From CADEFQ01 sp050185195 (lineage in GTDB: Bacteria; Pseudomonadota; Gammaproteobacteria; Steroidobacterales; Steroidobacteraceae): DNA of 64,000 nt. The stretch covers positions 1 to 64,000 of the forward strand of contig JBFWZQ010000009.1 of NCBI GenBank assembly GCA_050185195.1. The letters are read 5' to 3'. The notes beneath the pieces were generated by a model that saw only the letters and a list, made by a program, of their open reading frames with translations, was not told the origin of the DNA and searched no databases. The first letter of the stretch is position 1. Each line of letters begins with the position of its first letter. Positions 1 through 9,494 of the stretch are shown here, piece after piece. The position numbers and the translations under genes are program-made.

Positions 1-2735
1 GGCTCGGCGCGCAACTGGTTCGGGCGGCTCGCGAGCCGCATCGGCGAGCCGGTCGCCCGCGCGGCGCTGCGCCAGTCGATGAAGATCCTCGGCCACCAGG
101 TCGTGATGGGGCGCACCGTCGGCGAGGCGCTGTCGCGCGCGGGCGGCAAGCGCGAGCGCGCCTACCGCTACTCGTTCGACATGCTCGGCGAGGCCGCGCT
201 CACGGCTGCGGACGCCGACCGCTATCTGGACAAGTATCGTGATGCGATTGCCGGGCTTGCCCCCCCCTCCGGCTCCCCCCCCACTTCGTGGGGGGGGGCA
301 CAGGGGGGGGTGGAGAGCGCCAACAGCATTTCGGTGAAACTGTCGGCACTGCATCCGCGCTACGAGTTCGCGCAGCGCGAGCGCGTGCTCGCCGAGCTTG
401 CGCCGCGCCTGCTCGAGCTCACGCGCCGGGCACGTGAGGCCGGTATCGGCCTCACGGTCGATGCCGAGGAGGCCGAGCGCCTCGAGCTGTCGCTGGAGCT
501 GATCGACCAGGTATTGAAGGACGAGGTGACGCAGGGCTACGACGGCTTCGGACTCGCGGTGCAGGCCTATCAGAAACGCGCGCCGGAAGTGATCGACTGG
601 CTTGCGAGCCGCGCGGGGGCGCTCGGCCGCCGGATCTGCGTGCGGCTCGTGAAGGGCGCGTACTGGGACAGTGAGGTCAAGCGCGCGCAGGAGCGTGGCT
701 TGCCCTCGTATCCCGTCTACACGCGCAAGGCGAATACCGATGTCGCCTATCTCGCCTGCGCACGGCGCCTCGCCGAAGCGAAGGGCGTGATCTACCCGCA
801 GCTCGCCACCCACAACGCACACACCGTGGCCTGGGTCGCGGAGCATTTTTCAGCGGCAGGTGCGCCCTTCGAGTTCCAGCGCCTGCACGGCATGGGCGAA
901 GAGCTCTACGCGCACGTAGTCGGCGGCGAATGGGGTGATTTTCCGTGCCGCGTGTATGCGCCGGTCGGCGCGCACGCGGACCTGCTGCCCTATCTCGTGC
1001 GCCGGCTGCTCGAAAATGGCGCCAATACGTCCTTCGTGAACCGCCTGGTCGATGCAAGCCTGCCGCCGGAGTCGGTCGTCGCCGATCCAGTCGCCGATGT
1101 CGACGCCGCGACGCAGGTCGCGCACCCACGCATCCCGCTGCCTCCGGACCTCTACGGGGCGGAGCGCCGCAATTCGCTCGGCGCGAATCTCGCCGACGGC
1201 GCGGAAGTCGCGGCGCTGCATGGCGCCTGCGCGCGCAGCCAGGCCGAACACTGGCATGCCGGGCCGCTCACCACCGTCGCCGTCGAAGAGGACGACAGGC
1301 ACGCCATCGTCAATCCCGCGAACGAATCCGAGGTCGTGGGCACCGTCGCCAATGCCACGGCGGAAACCGTCGTGCGCGCCGCGGCGGCGGCGCAGGCGGC
1401 ACAGCCCGCCTGGGATGCCCTGGGCGGCGCGGCGCGGGCCGCCATCCTCGAGCGTGCGGCGGATCTGCTGGCCGGCGACCGGCCCGGCCTCGTCGCACGC
1501 TGCGTCCGCGAAGCCGGCAAGTCGATCCCGGACAGCATCGCGGAGGTGCGGGAGGCCGAGGATTTCCTGCGCTACTACGCGCAGCGCGCCCGCAGCGAGT
1601 TCGAGGGCGAGTCGGTGCTGCCGGGCCCGACCGGCGAACGCAACGCCTTGCGGCTGCGCGGCCGCGGCGTGTTCGCCTGCATCAGTCCGTGGAACTTCCC
1701 GGTTGCGATTTTCGCGGGCCAGGTGTCCGCGGCGCTTGCGGCGGGCAATGCGGTGCTCGCCAAGCCTGCCGAGCAGACGCCGCTCTGCGCCGCGCGCGTG
1801 GTCGAGTTGTTGCACCTCGCGGGCGTGCCGCGCGACGTGCTGCATTTCCTGCCGGGACATGGTTCGGTGGTCGGGGCCGCGATGTCGCGCAGCGAGGACG
1901 TGGCCGGCGTCTGCTTCACGGGCTCGACCGACACGGCGCACCTCATCGAACGATCGATGGCGGCGCGCAACGGGGCGATCGGCACGCTGATCGCCGAGAC
2001 CGGCGGACTGAATGCGATGATCGTCGACAGCTCCGCCCTGGCCGAGCAGGTGGTGCTCGACGCCGTGGCGTCCGGCTTCAATAGCGCCGGGCAGCGCTGT
2101 TCGGCCCTGCGCCTGCTGATCGTGCAGGAAGAAATCGCGCCGCGCGTACTCGACATGCTGGCGGGCTACATGGATGAGCTGGTGGTCGGCGATCCGGCGT
2201 TGCTGGCGACGGACGTCGGGCCGGTGATCGATCGCGATGCCCTCGCGATGCTCGAGGCCCATGCGCAGAAAGTCATGGCGAAAGCCCGCTGGTCGCACCG
2301 CGCGCGGCTGCCTGCGTCGGCGGCGGCCGGCCGGTTCTTTGCGCCGCTCGCGGTCGAGATCGATCGCATCGAGGACCTCGAGCGCGAGGTGTTCGGTCCC
2401 ATCGTGCACGTGGTGCGCTTCGAGGCCGCGAAGCTCGATGAAGTGGTCGATGCCGTGAACGCACGCGGCTATGGGTTGACGCTCGGGGTGCAGACGCGCA
2501 TCGACAGCCTCGCGCAACGCATTGCACGGCGGGCGCGTGTCGGCAACGTCTACGTGAACCGCAACATGATCGGCGCCGTCGTCGGCGTGCAGCCGTTTGG
2601 CGGCTGCGGTCAGTCGGGCACGGGCCCGAAGGCCGGCGGCCCGCACTACATGCACCGCTTCGCCACGGAGCAGACCGTCACGGTCAATACCGCGGCCGTG
2701 GGCGGCAATGCCACGCTGCTGTCGCTGGCGGAACT

Positions 2736-2739
<4 letters not shown>
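1..2739 (+). CDS. putA: Bifunctional proline dehydrogenase / P5C dehydrogenase PutA (5' partial)
   Basis: PutA oxidises proline to pyrroline-5-carboxylate with FAD and then to glutamate with NAD+. The reading frame is open from base 1, and the codons before the ATG at 79 give PutA-like sequence (GEPVARAALRQ), so the gene begins outside the window. The 912 codons present hold the proline dehydrogenase barrel (ISVKLSALHPRY, RLVKGAYWD), then the aldehyde dehydrogenase domain with general base Glu666 (ETGG) and nucleophile Cys700 (GQRCSALR), numbered from the window edge. It ends soon after the dehydrogenase domain, so it lacks the C-terminal extension of long PutAs. I cannot see whether a DNA-binding N-terminus exists. 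A low-complexity insert lies just before the ISVKLSALHP motif (260-310). The stop overlaps the sdaA start, which implies co-transcription. Confidence 0.96.
260..310. repeat. Poly-C/poly-G nested palindrome inserted in putA
   Basis: Two C8 runs (260-267 and 275-282) are mirrored by G9 (290-298) and G8 (303-310). The inner perfect hairpin pairs CCCCCCCCAC (275-284) with GTGGGGGGGG (288-297) around a TTC loop. The outer C8 can pair with the outer G8. The insert keeps the reading frame and encodes a Pro/Gly/Ser-rich stretch not expected in PutA. It looks like a small palindromic element tolerated at a surface loop; no second copy is visible in this window. Confidence 0.75.
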
Positions 2740-4136
<1,397 letters not shown>

Positions 4137-4270
4137 TGACCGGCACTTCCGGCTGTGGTGCGGACCACCACCCGTGCCGCTCGCAGCCAAGCGCGTAAAG
4201 CCGCGACCGACCGGCCACGGCATGTCCGATGTGACAGCGCCGCGACAGCTTCATGGCAATATGTTGAGGT

Positions 4271-5311
4271 ATGGCCGTCACGGTTGCCTTGCTCATGTTG
4301 CTCGCGGACTTGCCGGACCCCACGGGCGGGAAGCAGGCCGGGCGCGGCGCTCCCAGCAGTTTCGCGCGCAGCAGCGATTCGAGGGAGGGCGCGCTCGACA
4401 GCTTCACCAACACCGGGACGGACGACAGCATGGCCCTGCTGAAGCATATCCAGCAGGAGATCTATGTCACGCAGCAACTCGCCATCCTGACGCAGTTCCG
4501 GCTGGACTATTCGGACCGGATTCGCCTGGCGACCGAGTTCGTCAACAGCGACGGCGAACTGATACCGACGCACGTCTTCACGCCGGTCAAGGCCGGCGAG
4601 GGCGGGCGGCGTCCTGCCGTCGTGATGGTGCACGGCGGCTTCCACGAACGACTCGAGCCGTCGTGGTTCCCGCTGATCGAGGCAGTCGTCGGGGCGGGCT
4701 ATGTCGTATTTTTCCCCGAGTATCGGGGCAGCCGCGGTTATGGCGATGCCATCTACCAGAACGACTACGGCAAGACCGACGTAGCGGATGTTCTTGCCGC
4801 CGGCCGGTACGCGGCGACGCGCCCCGACATCGATCCGGGGCGCATCGGCATACTTGGCCAGAGCCGGGGCGGGATGGTGACCTTGCTGGCCATAGAGCGG
4901 GCGCCGAAGCAATTCAAGGCCGCCGTCGATGTCGTCGGACTCACAGACTTCGTGGCGTACATGTCTTACAAGCCCGACTATCGGCGCAAGGAGATCGCCG
5001 AGACCAATCCGGGCTTCAAGGGCAAGCTGCCGCATGAGAACCTGCCCGCCTACATCGATGTGTCGCCGATCAACTTCGTCGACAAGATCGAGGCGCCCGT
5101 GCTGGTGCTGGCGACCACCGGTGACAAGATCGTGCCGTACTCACTGCACACCGGGCGCCTGGTTGATGCGCTCAATGCGAATGGCAAGACATTCGAGGCC
5201 AAGATCTACGACGATGCGCCGGGCGGGCACGTGTTCATGAAAGGAAGCACCCCGGAGCGCGACGATGCACTGCGACGCATCGTTGCGTGGTTCGACCGCT
5301 GGCTCGACTAG
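4271..5311 (+). CDS. S9-like alpha/beta hydrolase (prolyl-oligopeptidase catalytic-domain type)
   Basis: A 346-residue protein with an alpha/beta hydrolase core. The expected triad is visible: nucleophile Ser in GQSRGG, Asp in TTGDKIVP and His near the end in GGHVF. The oxyanion-side motif VMVHGG and the segment PEYRGSRGYG are typical of acylaminoacyl-peptidase/dipeptidyl-peptidase relatives, so peptides or esters are plausible substrates. There is no beta-propeller, so it is the catalytic domain only. The start is uncertain: ATG 4271 has TTGAGG only two bases upstream, and ATG 4295 is an alternative; both give a hydrophobic N-terminus. It converges with the next gene, with five bases between the stops. 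Confidence 0.85.
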   Translation: MAVTVALLMLLADLPDPTGGKQAGRGAPSSFARSSDSREGALDSFTNTGTDDSMALLKHIQQEIYVTQQLAILTQFRLDYSDRIRLATEFVNSDGELIPTHVFTPVKAGEGGRRPAVVMVHGGFHERLEPSWFPLIEAVVGAGYVVFFPEYRGSRGYGDAIYQNDYGKTDVADVLAAGRYAATRPDIDPGRIGILGQSRGGMVTLLAIERAPKQFKAAVDVVGLTDFVAYMSYKPDYRRKEIAETNPGFKGKLPHENLPAYIDVSPINFVDKIEAPVLVLATTGDKIVPYSLHTGRLVDALNANGKTFEAKIYDDAPGGHVFMKGSTPERDDALRRIVAWFDRWLD

Positions 5312-5316
5312 GCGCG

Positions 5317-6951
5317 TCACGGCAACTTCGGCGCCGTGGAAGGCTCCCACGCATCGCTGCTTGTCGCCACCAGCTCCTTCATGGTTGTCCAGGTGCGCCC
5401 GCCCGCCACTTGGCGCTCGCCGCGCAAGACGGCGAGGGCGAATGCCAGCATGCGCGCGCGGACGCGTTCCTTTTCGCCGGCCGGCCAGGTCTCATATGGA
5501 TGCGGGCCTCGCACGACGACGAGTTCCCTGGGTCCGGGCACGCGGTCGTAGGACGCCATCGTTCCTTCCAGGCTTGCTGCATAGTCCCAGAGTCCGCGCG
5601 CGAAGAACGCCGCCGGCCAGGTGTGCATGCCGGCGAGGATCGCGGAACCGGGGAAGAACACGATGCGGTGTTCGAGTGCGCTGGCCCCGATGAACAGGCC
5701 GCGGTCCTTGCCGAGGCCGCGGTCTTCGTCCGCCTGCGTCGGCGTCGAGGAAACGAATCCGGGCCCGCTGGTGAAGTCCGCGATCAGCAGCGCACCCTTG
5801 ATCGATGCGTCGCCACGCGGTGGCTTGCAGGTGATTTCCGGCAGGTCGTAGCTGCAAACCCGATGGAAGTTCAGCGTCATGGCCCAGCCGCTCGCCATGG
5901 TGCCGCGCGAATTGCCGAGCAGCAGGACGGGCAGCTCGCCGGTGCCGCTGCGAAGGGCCCGTGCCGCCGCCACGCCGCTGTAGGTGTTACCGCTTCTGGC
6001 CAGCACGCGCAGGCCAGCCCCCGAGCGCAGGCTGGCGAGCGCTGCCAGCAGGTCGCGCCCCTGCTGCAACGTGTTGGTGTCGCTGTAGCCGCTCGAAATG
6101 CCGACGCCGCGCCGGTCGTAGGCGAGCACATCGAATCCCGCCTCATTGAACATCGCCATGATGGCGCGCCAGCCAGCCTGCCCGGGCGATCCCGTCGTGG
6201 CATTGGGAAATGAGTTGATGTAAGTCTGGCCGGTGCCAGGGTCGATGCGGTAGAGCCTGTCCGACGGGTCGTCGATGGCCACGAGCCGTGCGCCGCCGCC
6301 GCCGCTCATAACGATCAGTGCGGGGCGGAGCTTGCCGCTGTGGTCGGCGACGCCGTTGCCGGGCAGGTACCAGCCCCGCAGCTGGACGGGTTCTTGCATC
6401 CCGTGGGCCCGTTCGTAGGCCTCCGCGGGTACCGTGAATTCCACGATGTGCGTGTCGTGATCCACGGCCGCGATCGGTTCCCGGTAGGGCGCACGTGCAA
6501 AAAAGCCCGGCCGGCGGATCAGGCGCAGGTCGAGGTCCGGTGCCTCCGCGACCTTGCCGAGCAGATATCGGGAATGTGGATCCGTGATGCGCTGTTCGCG
6601 ATTCGGCGGCAGGCGGGCGGATACGACGCGTTCGACGCGTGCTCGACAGGTTGCCTCCGCCTTGCACTCCAGCCCGAGTGCCCGCAATTTCTCCTCCGAA
6701 AATTCGTCGACATAGAAGTCGCCGCTGTAGCCGGCCGGAGGGCGGGAGCCAACCGTCGTGAACGGCACGCAGACCGGTGCGGCATGGCCCCGTTGTAGCC
6801 AATAGCCGGGCAGGAACATGTCCCGGTCGTAGGCCACCGGCGCGGTGCAATCGGGCGCGGGAAATCGCCCGGCCGGCCGCGGATCCGCAAGGGCTGCTGT
6901 TGCCGCGGCGAGCATCAGTACGCCGGCGAACGTCGCTGCGGGTTGTGGCAT
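5317..6951 (-). CDS. Exported alpha/beta hydrolase
   Basis: About 544 residues. The ATG at 6951 is chosen because it begins a signal peptide (MPQPAATFAGVLML, cleavage after AALA); a longer frame to 7035 would add an Arg-rich stretch overlapping the upstream gene. The core shows a nucleophile-elbow motif GNSRGTM, preceded by YDRRGVGIS, typical of alpha/beta hydrolases. Six cysteines in the N-terminal third and middle suggest disulfides, fitting the periplasm or cell surface. It is the last gene of a leftward operon, two bases after its neighbour's stop. The substrate is unknown. Confidence 0.8.
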   Translation of the reverse strand: MPQPAATFAGVLMLAAATAALADPRPAGRFPAPDCTAPVAYDRDMFLPGYWLQRGHAAPVCVPFTTVGSRPPAGYSGDFYVDEFSEEKLRALGLECKAEATCRARVERVVSARLPPNREQRITDPHSRYLLGKVAEAPDLDLRLIRRPGFFARAPYREPIAAVDHDTHIVEFTVPAEAYERAHGMQEPVQLRGWYLPGNGVADHSGKLRPALIVMSGGGGARLVAIDDPSDRLYRIDPGTGQTYINSFPNATTGSPGQAGWRAIMAMFNEAGFDVLAYDRRGVGISSGYSDTNTLQQGRDLLAALASLRSGAGLRVLARSGNTYSGVAAARALRSGTGELPVLLLGNSRGTMASGWAMTLNFHRVCSYDLPEITCKPPRGDASIKGALLIADFTSGPGFVSSTPTQADEDRGLGKDRGLFIGASALEHRIVFFPGSAILAGMHTWPAAFFARGLWDYAASLEGTMASYDRVPGPRELVVVRGPHPYETWPAGEKERVRARMLAFALAVLRGERQVAGGRTWTTMKELVATSSDAWEPSTAPKLP

Positions 6952-6953
6952 GT

Positions 6954-7721
6954 TCAGCGGGCAGGCAGATCGTCGGCGATGACGTTTTCGCTCTCGCTCC
7001 GGATCTGCTGCTTGATCGCGTTCAATGCTGCCCATTCCGGGTTCTCGCGCAAGGGTCCCCTCACTTTCGCAATGACCGGTTCGCGCTGGCCCAGGGAATC
7101 GATGTCCTTGTATTCGTAAACGAACAGTGCGTCCCAGGATGCGCCGACCGGATAGCGGTTCATGAAGATCCGATAGCGCGACAATATGCCTTCCTGCATC
7201 CAGCCCTCCAGTTGCGGGATGACGTAGCCGTCTACATACCGCGTGTACTGCGGCCGATCGCGATATTCGTAGGGGATGATGTAAAAGACGCGCCCGCTGC
7301 CGGCAGCGACGGCGTCACCCGCCTCCCATGACAGGTCGGCGGAGACGGTGACGACGGGCTGGCCGAGGGCGAGGCCGGCCGCATCGAGCCCGCCTGGCGC
7401 AGTCTGCTCCAGACGGTTCCAGTGCGCGACGTCGGCGTATTCCTTGAACTGGATGATGGCCATCGCATCCCAGGTCAGTGCGTCGTTGTACCAGTTGAAG
7501 AGGAACTGGTAACTGGCGATCTTCCCCGCTTCCTTGAGGGACTCCATTCGGGCGCTCGCGGGACCCTGCAGGTACTCGCGGAACGCCGGTCGGTTGGCAG
7601 GCGTGCTGCGATAGGTGATCAGCAGGTAGCGGGGCCCGCCTTCGGCGTGGGCTGGCATGGCCAGGGTGCAGGACAGCCAAGCCATGAGGGCGAGCGATAC
7701 TGCGAGCTTGTCGAGTTTCAT
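6954..7721 (-). CDS. Exported protein with two tandem ferredoxin-like (alpha/beta-barrel type) repeats, function unknown
   Basis: A 255-residue protein beginning MKLDKLAVSLALMAWL, a clear signal peptide with AHA before the cleavage site. I do not recognise a named family. The mature protein contains the same roughly 70-residue unit twice. Unit 1 carries RPAFREYL and later TWDAMAIIQFKEY; unit 2 carries RPQYTRYV and later SWDALFVYEYKDI. Each has the strand-helix-strand pattern of dimeric alpha/beta-barrel proteins such as NIPSNAP or ABM-like domains, so one chain may form the barrel normally made by a dimer. It sits between two exported hydrolases, which suggests a shared job. Confidence 0.72.
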   Translation of the reverse strand: MKLDKLAVSLALMAWLSCTLAMPAHAEGGPRYLLITYRSTPANRPAFREYLQGPASARMESLKEAGKIASYQFLFNWYNDALTWDAMAIIQFKEYADVAHWNRLEQTAPGGLDAAGLALGQPVVTVSADLSWEAGDAVAAGSGRVFYIIPYEYRDRPQYTRYVDGYVIPQLEGWMQEGILSRYRIFMNRYPVGASWDALFVYEYKDIDSLGQREPVIAKVRGPLRENPEWAALNAIKQQIRSESENVIADDLPAR

Positions 7722-7732
7722 GCGGTGACACT

Positions 7733-9277
7733 TCAACTTGCGGTGGCGCGCACGGTGGGCAGGGAACGGGCAGCCGAATTGACATTGACGCGGCGGTCGA
7801 ACGTCATGTCGTCGCCCACGAAACGGCAGGTAACCGTGTCGCGGAATGCCGATTCGGCGAACTGCCAGGTCATCTCGAAGGTGTCGGGCGTGAGCCATTG
7901 CCCGCCTGCGACGACCAGCATCGAATCGGGTTGGTACTGGTGGTGCAGCTTGTTGCCGGTCATGCTTGTCTGGCCATCGATCCATCGGCCGATGCCGATT
8001 TCGACGGAGTGCGTACCGCGCCCATCGGTCATCTTGAACAGGCAGCTGCCGGCAGAGAAGGCAAAGGCGAAGCTCTCGATTCCCTCCGCATTCGCCGCTG
8101 CGTGGAACCGCCTGCCGGATATCCGTGCGGCCGTCGGCGGGGAGCCGGCCACGAGACGGGGCTGAACCGAGAGTGTCCGCGTGCGGGCCGCGAGCCTCGC
8201 GTATTCGTTGGTACGGAGCGGAGCGCGCCCGACGCCGAACCCCGCCGGGAAATGCTTCCAGACGAGCGCAGTGAAGTGCTCGCTGCCGTCGATCGCGGCG
8301 GTCACCGCGAGCACGGCGTCGTGCTCAGGAAACACGATCGACATCTGGGTGAACAGGCCCAGCGCGTAGTAGGCGCCGTTCGGGCCGATCCACCACTGGT
8401 AGCCATACTCGCCTTCCGCGACCTGCGGTCTCGTGGCGGCCTCCACCCACTCCGGCGTCAGGATCTGCCGGTCGTGCCAGCGCCCCTTTTGCGCATAGAG
8501 CATGCCGAGCTTCAACGCGTCGGCCGTCTTCCATGTGAGGCCATTGCCGCCGGGGTTGATCCCGCCGGGGCCGGTATCCCAGGACAGGCCGGTGATGCCG
8601 AGCGGTGCGAATAGGCGCGGCTCCATGTAGTCGCGCAACTTCTGGCCAGTGACCTTGGTGACGATCGCGGAGAGCATGAAACTCACGGCGCTCGAATAGA
8701 CGAACTTCGTGCCCGGCTTCAGCGGCACTGGAACCTTGAAAAACTCCGCGACCCAGCTCGTCTTGACCTGACGCCAGACCGAGCCTGAGATCTCCGCGTC
8801 GTGCCCGGCACGCATCGTCAGCAAGTCGCGGATCGACATGGCGGCGAGATTCTCGCTGACGACCGGGGGCAGCTCGTCCGGGAAGAAGGAGACGACCTTG
8901 TCGTCGATTCCGAATCGCGCTTCCTGGAGGGCCAGTGCGACGCCGCTGACCGCCACGCTTTTCGTCAGCGAATGCATCATGTGTGGCCGGCTCGCCCGAT
9001 AGGGGGACCACCAGCCTTCGGCGATGACATGGCCGCCGCGTGCCAGCATGAAGCTGTGTAGCTCGAGTCCGGCCGCCTGCACCTCGCCGAGGAAGGCAAG
9101 GATGACCTGCGGGTCGACGCCCCGCGCTTCCGGCCTGCTGCGCGGCAATCCATCGCCAGGGGTCCCCGCGGAACCCGCACGGGTGGCAAACCCTGGCCTC
9201 GCCAGCAGGGCGGACGTGGCTCCGAGTGCCAACCCGGCAAAGTGTCGGCGCGAAATCCGGCTCAGGTCTTCTGCCAT
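7733..9277 (-). CDS. Tat-exported serine hydrolase of the beta-lactamase class C / EstB fold
   Basis: About 514 residues. The ATG at 9277 is preferred over 9316 because GGAG lies seven bases upstream and a Tat signal follows at once (SRRHFAGLAL). The penicillin-recognising fold is seen in the SxxK motif SLTK (nucleophile Ser, base Lys) and in a Tyr-Ser-Ser motif (YSSAVSF) in place of YxN. The C-terminal 150 residues form an extra domain found in many 6-aminohexanoate-dimer hydrolase/EstB relatives. These enzymes usually cut esters, amides or D-peptides and rarely act as true beta-lactamases. First gene of the three-gene leftward operon and divergent from the TonB receptor. Confidence 0.85.
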   Translation of the reverse strand: MAEDLSRISRRHFAGLALGATSALLARPGFATRAGSAGTPGDGLPRSRPEARGVDPQVILAFLGEVQAAGLELHSFMLARGGHVIAEGWWSPYRASRPHMMHSLTKSVAVSGVALALQEARFGIDDKVVSFFPDELPPVVSENLAAMSIRDLLTMRAGHDAEISGSVWRQVKTSWVAEFFKVPVPLKPGTKFVYSSAVSFMLSAIVTKVTGQKLRDYMEPRLFAPLGITGLSWDTGPGGINPGGNGLTWKTADALKLGMLYAQKGRWHDRQILTPEWVEAATRPQVAEGEYGYQWWIGPNGAYYALGLFTQMSIVFPEHDAVLAVTAAIDGSEHFTALVWKHFPAGFGVGRAPLRTNEYARLAARTRTLSVQPRLVAGSPPTAARISGRRFHAAANAEGIESFAFAFSAGSCLFKMTDGRGTHSVEIGIGRWIDGQTSMTGNKLHHQYQPDSMLVVAGGQWLTPDTFEMTWQFAESAFRDTVTCRFVGDDMTFDRRVNVNSAARSLPTVRATAS

Positions 9278-9334
9278 GGCGATGCTCCGATGGGCCGGCG
9301 CTGCGCTGCCCGCCATGAAAGCTAGGCGGGATAG

Positions 9335-9393
9335 CTGTCGTCAAGCTGTCACTTGCCTTTCCACCGGCCACGCGTGGGACAGGCTTGTGACAG
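9335..9393. promoter_or_regulatory. Two pairs of CTGTC/GACAG half-sites between divergent operons
   Basis: CTGTC occurs at 9335-9339 and 9346-9350, and its complement GACAG at 9378-9382 and 9389-9393. Both pairs have an 11-base period (five-base half-site plus six-base spacer), one helical turn, and the two pairs face each other. Tandem half-sites with 11-base spacing are the usual layout for OmpR/PhoB-family response regulators, and such a regulator is encoded at 18434. The site lies between the TonB receptor gene and the hydrolase operon. Binding is inferred. Confidence 0.45.
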
Positions 9394-9494
9394 GTAACGG
9401 GGCATATGTTCGGCCTGCCGTACCGCAAGGCTACGGGTGCCAAGAGGGAATCCGCCGCCCGGAGTTCCGGGTGGCGCAACGGGGGAGCTAGACA

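Noticed and set aside
4137..4270. Rho-independent terminator after the L-serine dehydratase gene
   Set aside because: A five-base GTGGT/ACCAC hairpin is present, but it is weak and has no T-run.
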